From Linyphia triangularis (lineage: Eukaryota > Arthropoda > Arachnida > Araneae > Linyphiidae), in contig OZ021723.1 of NCBI GenBank assembly GCA_963978545.1, positions 1,612,001 through 1,676,000 of the forward strand: 64,000 nt of DNA, written 5' to 3'. The translations under genes and the position numbers were made by a program. Under the pieces are notes generated by a model, which was not told where the DNA came from, ran no database searches, and saw only the letters and a list, made by a program, of their open reading frames with translations. This document shows, piece after piece, positions 1-11,453 of the stretch (the stretch's first letter is position 1; each line of letters opens with the position of its first letter).

Positions 1-1850
1 CCCTTCAATACTTGCATCACTATCCAGAATAAAGTCCTTGTTAACATAGGGAAAAGCCAAAACAAGCGCGGATGTTAAAGCGTTCTTCAGTGAGATTGAA
101 GGAGTCGTCACAGTCGGCAGTATACAGGAACTTCTGCTTGCTCTCTGTTAGTCGATGCAAAGGTTTGGCGATCTTGGAGAATCCCTTCACAAATCTACGG
201 TAATACGTGCACAGGCTTATGAATTTTCGTAATTGTTAAACGTCTTTCGGCCGAGACCAAATGTGCACAGAATGGATCTTGGCTGGATCTGTGCTCACAC
301 CATCGGACGAGATTATGTGATCGAGATAACTGACTTTACTCCTAAAGAGCTTATATTTTTTTTGATGAGCTAAGTTTCAAGTAGGCTTCCTAAAGCTGCA
401 AGAACATGTTCTTTACGTTTGGCAAGTGCTGATCAAAACTTCGCCCGGTGATAATGATATCGTCCAAATACACCAGACATGCTTCGTAGGAAAACCCTCT
501 AAGCACAGTCTCCATTGGTCGCTCGAACGTAGCCGGTGCATTACACAAGCCAAACGGCATCACTTGAAACTGTCGTAATCCTTGCCCGATAGTGAAAGCA
601 TTCTTCTCACGATCATCGGGGTGTATCTCCACTTGCCAGTATCCTCTCTTCAAATCAAACGGTATAGTGGTTAGCATGCTAGCTTCTAGACCGCGAGGTT
701 GCGGGTTCGAGTCCTATGTTAGGCATGGGTGTTTGTAAATGTATTTTGTTTTATCTAATGACGAATATTTCGGCACATTATAGCCCTCGTGTTGCTGATG
801 TCTCCAGATAATCTGAAGACAACCAACCAACCGCTCTTCAAATCCAAAGTTGAAAACCACTGATTCCCCGATAGAGTGTCCAAAGTGTTATCAATTCTTT
901 GCAGAGGGTAGCTGTCCTTTTTCGTAACTTCGTTCAGCTTCCGGTAATCCACACAAAATCTAGTGGAACCATCTTTCTTTCTAACGAGTACGAATGGAGA
1001 GGCCCATGGACTTGAGGAGGATTCGATAACTCTATTATCCTCCATCTCATGTAACAATTTCCCGACCTCCTCTTGTTTTGCAAATGGAAGTCTTAGAGGA
1101 TGTTGTTTAATAGCTAAATGGATCCCAGTGTCAATTCGATGTTGTGTAAACTTTGTTCTTCCTTCATCTTTCGGTGACATGGGGAAAACGTCCTGAAATT
1201 CTTTTATAAGTTTTCCCGACAATCTTCTCTTGGCTTCTTTTTAACCGGGAATCCTCGAGAAGCTGGTCCACTAAATCCGAGGATGGTGAGGTCGGAAGCT
1301 CACTCGATGCTCGTTCGATGCTTGTAACAGGTGTACAAGTGGCAATTTTTTCTCCTTTCTTGATAACTCTTGTAGCATCACCGATCTTGTAGCATTGGTC
1401 ATTCTCACATGCACCACCTCCTCAGAGAGATTCATAAACGTCGCTCCTACTAGCACTAGTTTCGGGACGCTATTCGATGAGGGGAAGTCCGTCACTTCAA
1501 ATCGGAAGGCATTCAGGAGATCTGATGTACTCTTTACGACCAAATCTGTCATGGAGGGGATGGTGATATCTTCAAGAGCTACTATTCGATATACACCCGG
1601 CTCTTTCGAGTTCAAACCGAACAGTGGAACTTCTTCTATCCCTGTTTGAAGTTATCTTTTCTCGAAATTCATAGTGATACCATTTTTCTTTAGAAAGTCC
1701 AGCCCGAAAATGCACGAGTCCAATATTTCAGCAATATAAACGGTGTGAGTATAGGTGTTAAATCCAAATGAGATGTTGACTCTCAATTTCCCATGTACAT
1801 ATATTTTGTTACCAGTCGCAGTCTGCAGTGAAACTGAGGGTGCCGTGTAG
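1..1850 (-). pseudogene. gypsy pol remnant (protease C-part, RT, RNase H start)
   Basis: The minus-strand reading gives a protease-like tail (VYIAEILDSCIFGLDFLKK at about 1750-1680), then a linker frame (1615-1271), then RT (1222-839 and 660-390). From 390 towards 1 the frame shifts, but thumb and connection words remain (YYRRFVKGFSKIAKPLHRLTE at about 210-140). The YLDD box at about 460 shows the catalytic aspartates were retained. A DTG protease triad is not visible. Frames change between 1270 and 1220 and again near 380, and the SINE splits the palm domain right after the DLK codons. This is a non-functional polyprotein fragment. Confidence 0.8.
658..833 (+). mobile_element. tRNA-derived SINE (family A), inserted in gypsy RT
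   Basis: The head is tRNA-like, with an A box (TAGTGGTTAGCATG, about 665-678) and a B box (GGTTCGAGTCC, about 704-714). A unique body follows and the tail is an ACCA repeat. The flanks repeat CTCTTCAAATC (646-656 and 834-844), a target-site duplication. The target is the DLKS codons of the gypsy RT. The same body occurs at 48014-48194. Mobilised by a LINE in trans according to general SINE biology; the partner is unknown. Confidence 0.88.
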
Positions 1851-2004
1851 AGAGGTTGGCAATGCAGGCGCCGGGCTTATCTCGTCCTCCACGAATAAAC
1901 CCTGGTTTCCTCCTTGAAGGAATGAGATGTGATAGGGGCTGAGTGGGGACCATCTTCACTACACGGCAACCTCCACCCCGCGAGATGTCTGCTTTCTACT
2001 TTAA

Positions 2005-3213
2005 TTACTGGGGCTCGGAGGTTGTATTATCCCCTCTTTTGTCGAAGTCCGGGCAACTGTGCCTAAAATGTCCTTCACAGTTGCAGTTCCAATAAACAGC
2101 TCTAGTCTTTCGATCCCTGGTTCCGGGAGAGCTTTTCATCATTCTCTCGATTTTACCTTCCAGTTCTCGAAGCTTACTTGTGAACATGTCAGAAAAATCC
2201 TCGGCCGATGCCCCACGCACATATCGTCGGTCTTTTCTTGACGAATTCTGGGCCGCCTCCACTCGCATGGTATAAATGAGAGCACTTTTGAGATCCTTAC
2301 TGTCCGACATTCTAACGGCTTCGGAGATGTCAACGTCCTTCAGTCCATCTACAAAGTATTATTGGGATTATTGTTGGGATAAATTATCCCTGACATTCGC
2401 AGGACATTCCAGGAAAGCTGGCAGTGATAGCCTTTCAATCTCCGAAGCAAACTCCTGGAGTGATTCCCCGTTCTTCTGCTGCCTTGTTCTGAGTTGTTGC
2501 CTGCTATAATCTTTAAGATGCTGTTCATTGAACAGCAACTCCAGAGCAGATGTCAAAGCAGCTAAATCACCTCTTTTGTCCCTCGGTAGTATTTGAAGGA
2601 TATCGGCGGCTTCTTCGTGGAGTGACGTGGCGAGATGGAATCCCTTCGAAGTAGCATTCCATCCATTTGCAGAAACAATTATTTCGAACTGCGTTTGATA
2701 AACGCCCCAGGAGGACTTCCCATCAAAAGTGGCCACTTTGATGTTAGAACGTGGCGCCAAAACTTTGGTGGAAACCTCTTCCCAGTTCGGCGTTGCGGTT
2801 GCCACAGTTCCCCGAGTTTCTATCTTCTGTTGTCTTTCTTCCACAGAGTCAATGAATTTGTTCTGCTCTTCTTTCAAGATGGAAACTTTTTCCCCGAGTT
2901 GTCCACTTTCTCGTTTAATTTTTCGTGTTTTTCTTCTAGGGTGGAAACTTCACTCCTCACTGTCACTATATCTGCTCTCACACTCGTAATATCATCCTTT
3001 ATCAGTCCCCCCTTCAGTACGCATTATAAATCCGTCAACAACCGCAGAAGTTGATTCTTGCTTGGCCACTAAAACAGAAATTGCAGCTTCTTGGTGGGCT
3101 TGACAGGTGGCAATTGTAGCGGCAAGTTCGGCGTTAGTTGTTTCTTGGCGGGCTTGACCGGTGGTAATTGTAGCGGAAAGTTCTCGTTTCTTGGCAGGCT
3201 TGACCGGCGGCAA
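2005..3213 (-). pseudogene. gypsy gag remnant
   Basis: Three minus-strand frames (3213-2992, 2877-2368, 2310-2005) form a gag-like chain. The N-terminal part is Ala/Gln/Thr-rich with imperfect repeats (TTGQARQETTNAEL, ATCQAHQEA). The middle is capsid-like, with VATFDGKSSWGVYQTQFE and FNEQHLKDYSRQQLRTR. The C-terminal part holds a zinc-knuckle-like WNCNCEGHFRHSCP, in which the CX2CX4HX4C spacing is partly eroded. Frame breaks near 2350 and 2950 make it a pseudogene. It lies upstream of the RT in the same element, as expected for gypsy gag. Confidence 0.75.
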
Positions 3214-4162
3214 CTGTATTTTTTTTTAACTGCATTTATTCTTTTGTTACCTGTCCATTACAATGTTACTACAATTAATCTTAAGAGCTATTTGAGTTCA
3301 ATCTATTTTTTTATAAACCTAAATTAATGCGTTAATTAAATGCTATCACCTTACAAGCTCGTCCTTACCTTTATTTGCATATTAAAATCAATTGCTACAA
3401 TACCACTTCTGACACCAGTATTTATAACTTTAATACCAGGCAAGATGCATGTTCTTGATTCAACAACGAAATGTCTCATTTCAACAACAATAAAAAAATG
3501 TTACGTACATTATACATATATTTATATGTTTGTACATAGTTTTATTTAATTAAAAAAAGAAACTAAAATAATCAGATATTGTTCAGTCATTTTGGGAAGT
3601 TAGGATAGTATATAGTACTATATAAAAAAGGAAAATAGAAGCTTAAGCACGTTGAAGAAATATGAAGAATATTAAATTTCTCTGCAATAGAATACAATTT
3701 CTAACTCTTATAACCTCCAAAAATATAATTATTCTACACAATCTGATGTTCAGACTGTTTACGAGCTCACTAGTAAATGTAATTTGCAATATATAAACAA
3801 AGTTTCGGCTGTCAATTTATTATAAACATAAGTGCAATATTTTTAAAGAAAATATTATCAGAATGTTTTGGATCTTTGAAAGAAATTTAAAGGATTTTTT
3901 TAATGCTATTTTATAAGCAATATATTTATATATTGCTTATAAAATAATATATTTTATAATAATATATTTTTTTTTATGCTAGTGCACTGTATTTTTTTAA
4001 ATCCGATCAAGTAAATGTTTTACTTAAATTTTAACGCAGCATCACAGAATTGGAAAAGTATGATTTAAATTCCAATAATAATAATAATAATTATAGTAAT
4101 AATAATAATAGTAATAATAATAATAATAATAATAGTAATAATAATAATAATAATAATAATAG

Positions 4163-4206
<44 letters not shown>

Positions 4207-4468
4207 ATCCGAATTAAATTGTAAAAAACAATTATAAAACTAATTAATATTTTCAATAAATTTCACAAGCTATAATGACGTCCTAATTATTCTATATTCA
4301 TGTTTCGTGTGAAACAAATATAATACAGACATGGAACAAAAGCGTTCCTTCTTAAATTATGGAACAGAACAATAATCAAATGAAATAAAAGCATTTGCAA
4401 GCAATGAATAATTTTGAGACTTACAAATGTTTGTATGATTTCCAACTACAATTGTTATTTTTTGTCAG
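3214..4468. other. Last intron of LRR gene A (visible part); AT-rich, non-coding
   Basis: No coding potential was seen. The stretch from about 3960 to 4468 is recognisably homologous to the end of gene B intron 5 (about 39080-39473), including the polypyrimidine and AG just before the last exon. Around 3800-3900 it shares an old dispersed repeat with 36200-36270. A trinucleotide microsatellite sits at 4073-4204. Confidence 0.6.
4073..4204. repeat. (AAT)n microsatellite
   Basis: About 130 bp of near-perfect AAT repeats with occasional AGT interruptions. The paralogous position in gene B (about 39175-39205) has only a short A-rich run, so it expanded after duplication. Open frames across it encode only Ile runs and are artefacts. 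Confidence 0.95.
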
Positions 4469-4608
4469 AAAACCCACTGAAGTGCGACTGCTCACTCAAA
4501 TGGATTGTGAGGAGGAAGCCCGATTTCTTTGACGGGACCTGTGCCTCACCAAAAGTCATGCACGGAAAAAAGCTCGAAAATCTTAATATTGGAGATTTCC
4601 ACTGCTGA
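4469..4608 (+). CDS. LRR gene A, terminal exon (LRRCT cap)
   Basis: The acceptor is TTTTTTGTCAG and the exon runs 140 nt to TGA. It is entered with two bases of a split codon, exactly like the last exon of gene B (39474-39613, also 140 nt). It encodes the C-terminal cysteine cap of a secreted LRR protein: NPLKCDCSLKWI, then FDGTCASP, ending FHC. That is four cysteines in a LRRCT pattern. About five of 46 residues differ from gene B. Upstream exons are outside the window. No stop or frameshift is present, so it may be functional. It resembles the C-terminus of Oplophorus-luciferin non-catalytic-subunit-like proteins; this is inference from architecture. Confidence 0.85.
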
Positions 4609-4686
4609 GAAGATCATATAGACAAGAATTTTAGTACAATCCTTATAATTAATGTGTATGAAGTTTCTGTATTTGATGTGGAGTGA

Positions 4687-4692
4687 AATAAA
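4687..4692 (+). promoter_or_regulatory. Poly(A) signal of LRR gene A
   Basis: AATAAA lies 79 bp after the stop codon. The paralogous AATAAA of gene B is at the equivalent position (39673-39678), which supports it as the real cleavage signal. Confidence 0.75.
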
Positions 4693-4926
4693 TTCATATT
4701 AGTTATTATATTTGTCTACTTTCCATACGTTAAACGGGATTTCATGTTAAGCGATTTCGCGTTAACGGGGTTTGACTGTATTCTAATGTAATGTAGATGC
4801 ATGGTCTTTCAGAAAGGACTTCCCAACTTTAAAATAGCGTAGCTGCGAAACATTGAGAGTCAGATAGAAGAGACAAGTGGTATGAGACAGGTATGGAATT
4901 TCAAATACACTGGGTTGCAAAAATAG

Positions 4927-5645
4927 TGTTGCGTGGGCGGGTTCGAAAGATTTGAAGCAAAATCAGATTAAAACTTGCAGATATTTATTCCAATATCACT
5001 CTTCACAGATTCCTTGACAACTCCAGAACTTCTCGTTCTAGTAGACAGAACACAGCTCTTTTCACAACGATAGAGCACAAAACAGCAGTTAAAAACTTGA
5101 CAACACAACTGCTAAATCACTGCAAAAGACAATGCAATACAGTTCGCTTTCGGAACTCTCTGAAAGCTCAGTAATTCCAGTCAACTAATTCAGTGACTCA
5201 AAATCAACAACTTCTGACTAACCCTACTCACGGCCGTCCTTATATAGGAGTGGTGAATCTTCACGCAACTTCCAGAGAGAGAAATTTGGAGAACTTTCCA
5301 TATCGTAGTCGAAAAGTCCTATACATGTACCGAAAATGTCGCCAAATGGTCGCCAAGTTTGGCGGCATTTGGCGATTTCTCGCCAAATTTGGCGACAAAA
5401 ATTAGTCGCTAAAACCGTCGCCAACTTGTCGAGATTCCCATTACCATAATGTTAAATGCCCTGCTCCTTAGAACTCGCTTTCCAGAGTTACCTCTGTAAA
5501 ACTCGTTATCAAGCATCAAGAGATTCATTGCAGGGAAACAAACCAAGACGAACCATTGCACTGCCTTACGCGAGATGAACATAAATTTTACTATTTACAA
5601 AATTAACACTACGAAATATTTACAAATATACAAAAATTCGTAACA
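4927..5645 (-). mobile_element. Solo LTR, family L1 (minus orientation)
   Basis: A 719-bp unit whose plus-sense ends are TGTTACGAAT and CACGCAACA. It is flanked by the 4-bp duplication ATAG (4923-4926 and 5646-5649), so both borders are supported. It is the reverse complement of the unit at 7332-8050. The interior contains a cluster of GTCGCCAAA / TTTGGCGAC words in both orientations (5338-5430), able to form hairpins. A lone LTR implies LTR-LTR recombination removed the internal region. Confidence 0.88.
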
Positions 5646-5649
5646 ATAG

Positions 5650-7264
5650 TTACAATATTGAATGTGGCAACGAATTATGTTATGCGATATGACGGAATGA
5701 GTTCTCTCATAAACAATTCCCTGTTATACTGGATAGTGCAGACAAAACGGTCACTTTTGCAGAATACAGTGGTTTTTACACAGTAATCCATCACTTGTGT
5801 TCATTGACTATCCAAAGAAAATTGGGCCGCATCGTACATAACCGTCAGAAAATCCACTCCCAATTTTGAAATTTTCATGGATGTCTGTCCAACAAACCTC
5901 TTGGCTCTTCCTTCTGTCTCTCACTATTTATGTCATTTCAATGTTGGGAGACGGGGGAGGGGGGTTGTAAGGCTTTGTATTGTGGCCGCAATCTATATAA
6001 ATGTAACATCTTATTCACAAAGTGTAATTCCCTGAGTAATCTAAATGCATGGTTCTTGTATTTGAGCAAGAAATCAGATAACTAAGTGTAATCCAACGAA
6101 CTCACTGCCAAAAGTTAATTACTGAGAGAAAAATGCTACTTTTTGGAATAATCTGAATTTGATAGGCTGCAAAGGTAATTTAGAGGTTAATTAGGAAATT
6201 GGAAATTATGTGATCATAAAAACGCTCAATGGAATAGATTGATAATTTCAGTATTTGAATTAAAGAGGTATATAATTACTCTAACTTAATTAATTATAAT
6301 TCTCTATAACAAAATACATATATATATGTATATGTGCATTTCTATGCCACATCGCTCAACTTTTAACAATTTATAAATTCTCTATTTCATCAAATTTTAT
6401 GCCATTTTCGTATCTTTTTATACATTTCTATGTATTAATAAATATATTTCGGACACACCTTGAAAATAAAAAAAAAGTTTATTGTAAGAATTTGATCTAG
6501 CAAAACACACGCTTTATATCATTAACGAGTAGTAATTACTTATTAATCCGAGTTGATGAAGTAATTGCTTGTTATTCCAGAGGGAAAATGGGAACATTTG
6601 AATAAGCAACGTCACCAATTCTTATGTGAGATATAATTTAACGAACACATTTTTACTATACACTTTTGAATTTTTGCAACGACTGATATTATATTTCGTA
6701 TGCAAGATTGTTCAATGGCTGACACATCATATGTTGTATAAGTTAAGAAGAAGTCCTAGTAAGAATCATTGCCAATGCCTGCTATGTTACAATCCCTTAG
6801 CCCCGTGCATTTAGAAACTACTTTCTATAAAACTTTGAAATTTGGTGAGTAGGTATGAAAAAGATCACTTAGTAAAATGACATAAATTATTTTCATTGAA
6901 TGCCAATCTATTATAAATGAAAATACCAAAAGACAAAACCAGGTAGAGCCACTGCACAGGCATTGACGTAAGGATTTAAATATATATTTAATTTAGGTTA
7001 TTTAGCGTACTATAATTGGTTATTATTTATATTTATGTTAATGTACTGTTGTTAAAATTGCTTGTATTCAGAACATTCGAATTGGAGTTCTGCAGCGTTT
7101 GCGCACTCTCTATTTATATATATGTATCGGGATTCAAGAGTGACATTTTGTGCCTTTTTGGGTCATACTCTTTCAGAAACGCCTCCAGGAAGTTTTCGGC
7201 TGATCGAATCCCCTGTTGAGAGACCAGTCGGGGCTTCCAGTTTAATATCTAATTCTATATTTGT
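5650..7264. other. Intergenic DNA between LRR genes A and B
   Basis: No credible gene was seen. The interval 6740-6900 is the left arm of an inverted repeat whose other arm is at about 8580-8735. Small open frames here have no recognisable motif and are AT-rich noise. Confidence 0.5.
6740..6900. repeat. Inverted repeat, left arm (partner 8580-8735)
   Basis: Shared words in reverse complement include CTATGTTACAATC, ATTTAGAAACTACTTTCTA and GAGTAGGTA, in the same order as at 8735 to 8580. Similarity is imperfect over about 160 bp. The right arm overlaps the left edge of the duplicated upstream block of genes B and C. Confidence 0.7.
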
Positions 7265-8405
7265 GTTTTTACGCTGTGTCAAATTTGTATGTTGTATTCT
7301 ATTATTATGTATGATCCTATAACTATTGTGCTGTTACGAATTTCTGTAGATTTGTAAATATTTCGTAGCATTAATTATGTAACAAGTAAATTTATGTACA
7401 TTTCGCATAAGACAGTGCAATAGTTTGTTTTCCTGTAATGAGTCACTTGAAGCTTGATAACGATTTTTACAGAGATAACGCTGAGAAGCGAGTTTTACAA
7501 GGACCAGGGCATTTAACATTATGGTAATGGCAATCTCGACAAATTGGAGAGATAGAGCCAAATGTCGCCAAACTTGGCGACCATTTGGCGACATTTTCGG
7601 TCCCCATGTACATGTATAGGACTTTTCGACTACGATCTGGAAAGTTCTCCAAATGTCTCTCTCTAGAAGATTCACGAAGGTTCGCCTCCCCTATATAATA
7701 CCGAGAGAGAGTGTGATCGAGTTAGTTGAGTCCGTTAGTTGACTAAAATTACTGAGTTAGTTGAGATACTGACTGAGTGGGGTTACTGACTTGGTTGTCT
7801 GTCAGCGAGCATTCCGAGTAGTTCTAAAGTGAACTGTATTGCATTGTCTTTTGCAGAGATTTTAGCAGTTGTGTTGTCAAGTTTTTAACTGCTGTTTTGT
7901 GATCTATTGTTGAGAAAAGAGCTGTATTGAGTCTACTAGAACGAGAAGTTCTGGAGTTGTAATAGAATCTGCGAAGAGTTTTACCGGAATAAATTTCTGC
8001 ATGTTTTGATCTGCTTTGGCTTCAAATCTTTCGAACCCATTCACGCAAGAGTATATTGTATGTATGATCCTGTAACGATTGTATATTGTACGTATGATCC
8101 TGTAACTAGTGTGTACTGTAGGTATGATCCTGTAACCTTTGTACTATAAACTGTATGTGGTGTAATTTTGCTATTTTTGTAAAAGTAATTATTTTGATAC
8201 ATTATGTAACATGCAATTTTGGCGTTTTTATATTGCATTCTACTTGTCCTGCATCTTCTATCATGTTATTCTTCAATTTCTGCATTTCCTGATATGTATG
8301 CAAATTCTATTTCTATACGCGTGTGTACACAATATTTTTTACTGATGACCTGTTGGTCCCCTGTTGGGTCTTGAGCCTTTTGTTGGTCTTAAATATTGCA
8401 TTTGT
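7265..8405 (+). mobile_element. CR1-like LINE 3' end, interrupted by a solo LTR
   Basis: The pieces 7265-7331 and 8051-8405 match, in the same order, the 3' UTR of the minus-strand LINE at 53950-55310. Shared features are a GTATGATCCTGTAAC minisatellite of about 35-bp units, then CTGTTGG..CTTGAGCC..TTGTTGGTCTTAAA, then a TTTGTA-type tail. Only the 3' UTR is present, typical of 5' truncation. The LTR at 7332-8050 splits it. Confidence 0.75.
7332..8050 (+). mobile_element. Solo LTR, family L1 (plus orientation), nested in LINE
   Basis: Starts TGTTACGAAT and ends CACGCAAGA. It is 719 bp long and related throughout to the inverted LTR at 4927-5645. A TATATAA motif at about 7693 lies ahead of GAGAGAG-rich DNA, a plausible LTR promoter. 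A clean TSD is not visible; the flanks are GTGC and GTAT. It inserted inside a LINE 3' UTR. Confidence 0.82.
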
Positions 8406-8579
8406 ATAAAAATAAAATCGAAAAGAAGTTCATCTCGTAAATGTTTAATGTAGAACGAGGAAATTTTAACTTCATTTTAAGGAAATTTATGTGTTTTATT
8501 GCCCAGTTAACTTTTATAGGGAAAATAAATGAAGTGCTTTAAACTTGTATTTATTTACATTCGACACTATTTTTGAGTT

Positions 8580-8735
8580 CTTAATTTATGTCTTTTCATA
8601 CAGTTTTCGTACCTACTCGCCAAATGTCGAGGTGGTTCTAGAAAGTAGTTTCTAAATGGGCTAGAAGATTGTAACATAGCGAGTATAGGGGAATGATCCC
8701 TACTAGGTTAACTTAAAGTTTAACAACTTCATGTA
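8580..8735. repeat. Inverted repeat, right arm (partner 6740-6900)
   Basis: Reverse complement of 6740-6900 with mismatches. From about 8636 it also aligns directly with 50884 onward, the left boundary of the segment duplicated upstream of genes B and C. Confidence 0.7.
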
Positions 8736-10073
8736 GTTGGTGCCTATTGACAAACGTCATTTTTACTGTACGATGCCCCTTGGCGACCTTTCCAAAAAGT
8801 CGCCGAATTGAAAATGGATATGTCCTTAACGCAAAATGCTTCTCCGTATTTGAGCTGCTGGAAGAATTAAGTTAAAATGCGTTTCATCGGTTATTTACGC
8901 TGGTTGTTTTATTTATTCTTAAAATAAAATGTAGAAAGCTCATCTTGTTGAGTAGCGGGAACTTTGTGTGCTGATGGTTTTGTGAACGGGAAGATAAATC
9001 TTCTACATTCAAGTACATTTACCTCCTTTATACTAACTTCGATTTTTGTGTGTGCTTGTAGCGAAATATCTGAGGAGAGATAATTAAAACACTTGCCGTC
9101 TACCTACTGAATTTAAACTTGACTGATAGAATCGTTGTCGATGGAAATGTGTTCTATCAAGTTTTGAAGACACAATTTAGCTAATGGCATGGAATCGATA
9201 GTTTTCTTCGTAATGGTAAAATTCTATCGAAACTGGAACTAAACTCAAACTTCAATTAACTGCCAAAAACGCTTTCATAAGTTGCAATTGCACATAAAAG
9301 TTAGCAATGCTTCTAAGGGATTTACATTAAAATCCTTGTTTTATGGATCAATTTTTGCCTTTTGTAACCACACACAATGGTTATTGATTTGCAAATCCAT
9401 TTCTTAAAAAACTTTGAAAATTGGTTGAGTTAGCAACCACATTATTGTCGATTAAATATAAATAAAATTATTGGAAAATTCTCTGATATATGCATGATAC
9501 ATTTTGGCTCATTTGTCGACTCGTAAATACATTACAGTAATAAAATTAAAATGAATCCATTAGCTTTGTTTTTGTATTACATTAAGTTACGAGTAAAACA
9601 TGATTGTTATACGAAACATAATTAAACTAGGTCAAATGTATATTTATAACCATGGATGCAATTTGAATTTGTAAAATTTTTGTGAAATTTTATCGTTTTT
9701 AATTTGATTTCGAAGCCAAATTTAAGAAAATCATACTTCAACATTGTGAAAAGAGACACTTTACGCAATACTTAGAGGCCGGAGTTTGGAGATTTTTTTT
9801 TACGACACGATTTTGTATAGAATATAAAGTAAATATATGGAGAAAAAAAAATTCCCAGACAAATTATACATTCAAATAAGGCAGATTCATTAAATTTCTC
9901 TATTTCGAAATTCGATAAAATATCTGTCTAAGAATATTGATGGATCAACACCTTAAAAGAAATATATATGCTCCTTGTCAAAACTGAAAGTTTTAGATGA
10001 ATAGATAAAGTACAATTTGCTTGTGTCAGATTCCTTTTGCTTGAAGTGAACTTTGATCCAAGCCCGGAGGAAA
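8636..10073 (+). other. Upstream block of LRR gene B, duplicated at 50884-52366
   Basis: Collinear with the region upstream of gene C: CTAGAAAGTAGTTTC, GAAGATTGTA.CATAGCGAGTAT, TTTCCAAAAAGTCGCCGAATTGA and the final GAACTTTGATCCAAG all recur in order. No open frame was seen. It likely carries the gene's regulatory DNA; that is inference from conservation between paralogs. Confidence 0.7.
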
Positions 10074-10080
10074 TATAAGA
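10074..10080 (+). promoter_or_regulatory. Candidate TATA box of LRR gene B
   Basis: TATAAGA at 10074-10080. The gene C counterpart (52367-52375) reads TATAAAAAG within otherwise conserved flanks. The ATG is 46 bp downstream. The spacing allows a start near the AGACATCA at about 10098. Confidence 0.5.
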
Positions 10081-10119
10081 AGCTTGCTTATAAACCAGAC
10101 ATCAATAGTTTTCTTAATC

Positions 10120-10326
10120 ATGTTGAAAAAGGCGTCGGTTTGGTGCATTTTGGTATTTGGTGTCGTCTGCTCTCAGCCAACAAATAGATGTCCGGACCCA
10201 GAAGACATTCTGCCATGCGTCTGTAATTCTCCATCTTATTATTTAGAGTGTAAAGATATTGACAATGTAGAGGTTCTGAAGAAAGTCGCTGAGAATTTAG
10301 AAGGGGTTCAGACCCAGTTTTCTCAG
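10120..10326 (+). CDS. LRR gene B exon 1 (signal peptide and N-cap)
   Basis: ATG at 10120 is chosen because the hydrophobic signal peptide starts right after it (MLKKASVWCILVFGVVCSQ) and the same ATG is kept in gene C (52413). It is 207 nt, 69 codons, phase 0, with donor CAG|GTAATT. It carries the first four cysteines of the mature protein (RCPDPEDILPCVCNS and LECKD). Ten of 69 residues differ from gene C. Confidence 0.88.
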
Positions 10327-10536
10327 GTAATTATTTTTGCGCATTTAAAAAATTGTTTATTTCTGTGTAAAGAATAAAAGTATTTACTTTTGTAATCCAG
10401 TACCATCATGCTTGGGAGAAGAAAATTCGTAACAATATAAAAAAATTATGGTTTAATGTTACGGAACTACACATTACAATATAATAGACGGATACGATGG
10501 CCTTTTGAAAGGAAAAAACAAAATGGTTGGTGGTAA

Positions 10537-10571
<35 letters not shown>

Positions 10572-11453
10572 CAAAAACGACAAAAAAATAGTCCAATACA
10601 TCCAATACTATCTTATAATGGTGCAAATTCCGCATATTTGTTTCACTGTATGTAAACGCTACAGTAAGTACTCTAAGTAACTTTATGTAGAAAAACACTT
10701 TAAGTAAACATTTCGTCTCTTCATTCAATATTTATTTTAGTGTTTCTCGATTTTAGTTTGCTTATTGAAAAATGAAATCTTTCAAAATACTAAACTACAT
10801 TATATTCTTGTTTTATTCCATAAACATAGAATGGACTTTTTGATAAGGAACTGAGCCTACTATATTTAAAGACTTATTTTTGCATTCTTTTTCTTTTTAA
10901 ATGGTAATTTAAGTAGCATCGTTTTTCTTTGATTTAAGATACCACTCATTTCTTTGAAATAATTTGTTTCTAATTTTTGAAGTAGACTGATTATTTTTCA
11001 CACTTAACTAATATTTGATAAATAACATTTATTCATAAAAATGTCTTCATTTAATGACATTCAATAAAAGTGAATGACCTTATTCGAGTCCAATTTAACC
11101 AGTCATAAATTAATTAGTAATTCATTTAGAATCTTCATTTTCTTTTCAAATAATACAAAATCCGTTGCAACAGAGACACTATACTGTGAAATAGAACTTA
11201 TATATTTTTGTTTCCATAAAGTTTTGTTTGAAGTCGTGCGATTTAAAAAAACATCAAAATTGAAAATTAAGTTAAAAAGTAGTTATTCCCTAATATATTA
11301 GGTTCTAGTAGGTTCCTTGCTTTACATTATACTGTTTAAATTATATTAAAATATGTTTTAATTGGTTGAATCAAGATGAATATATATTTGCTAAGAAAAA
11401 GTCGACTTGAATAGTTCATGAAAAATTATTATAAGTAAAGAATTTATTATATA

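Larger units (their letters stand above)
1..3213 (-). mobile_element. Ty3/gypsy retrotransposon remnant, 3' part off-window
   Basis: Read on the minus strand, the order is gag (3213 to 2005), protease-like region (about 1850-1650), reverse transcriptase (1222-390) and the start of RNase H (390 to 1). This is Ty3/gypsy order. RT landmarks are VDYRKLN, FSTLDLKSG, MPFGLCNAPATF and the catalytic YLDD. No 5' LTR was recognised to the right of 3213, and the 3' end lies beyond base 1. Frames are broken in several places and a tRNA-derived SINE interrupts the RT at 658-833. It is a dead copy lying in or upstream of the 3' part of LRR gene A, in antisense orientation. I infer Ty3/gypsy from motif order; the clade was not determined. 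Confidence 0.85.

Noticed and set aside
663..725. Possible tRNA gene
   Set aside because: A and B boxes are present, but the acceptor stem does not close and the same unit with the same downstream body recurs at 48014, so it is a SINE head.
4065..4256. 63-codon minus-strand frame rich in Ile
   Set aside because: Translation of the (AAT)n microsatellite, no gene.
8041..8238. Frame with VTGSY.QYT repeats
   Set aside because: It is a minisatellite in a LINE 3' UTR, repeated at about 54020-54170.
10327..10377. Longer first exon of LRR gene B ending at 10377
   Set aside because: The canonical donor CAG|GTAATT at 10326 gives the phase needed for exon 2 and is conserved in gene C; the extra codons are intron read-through.
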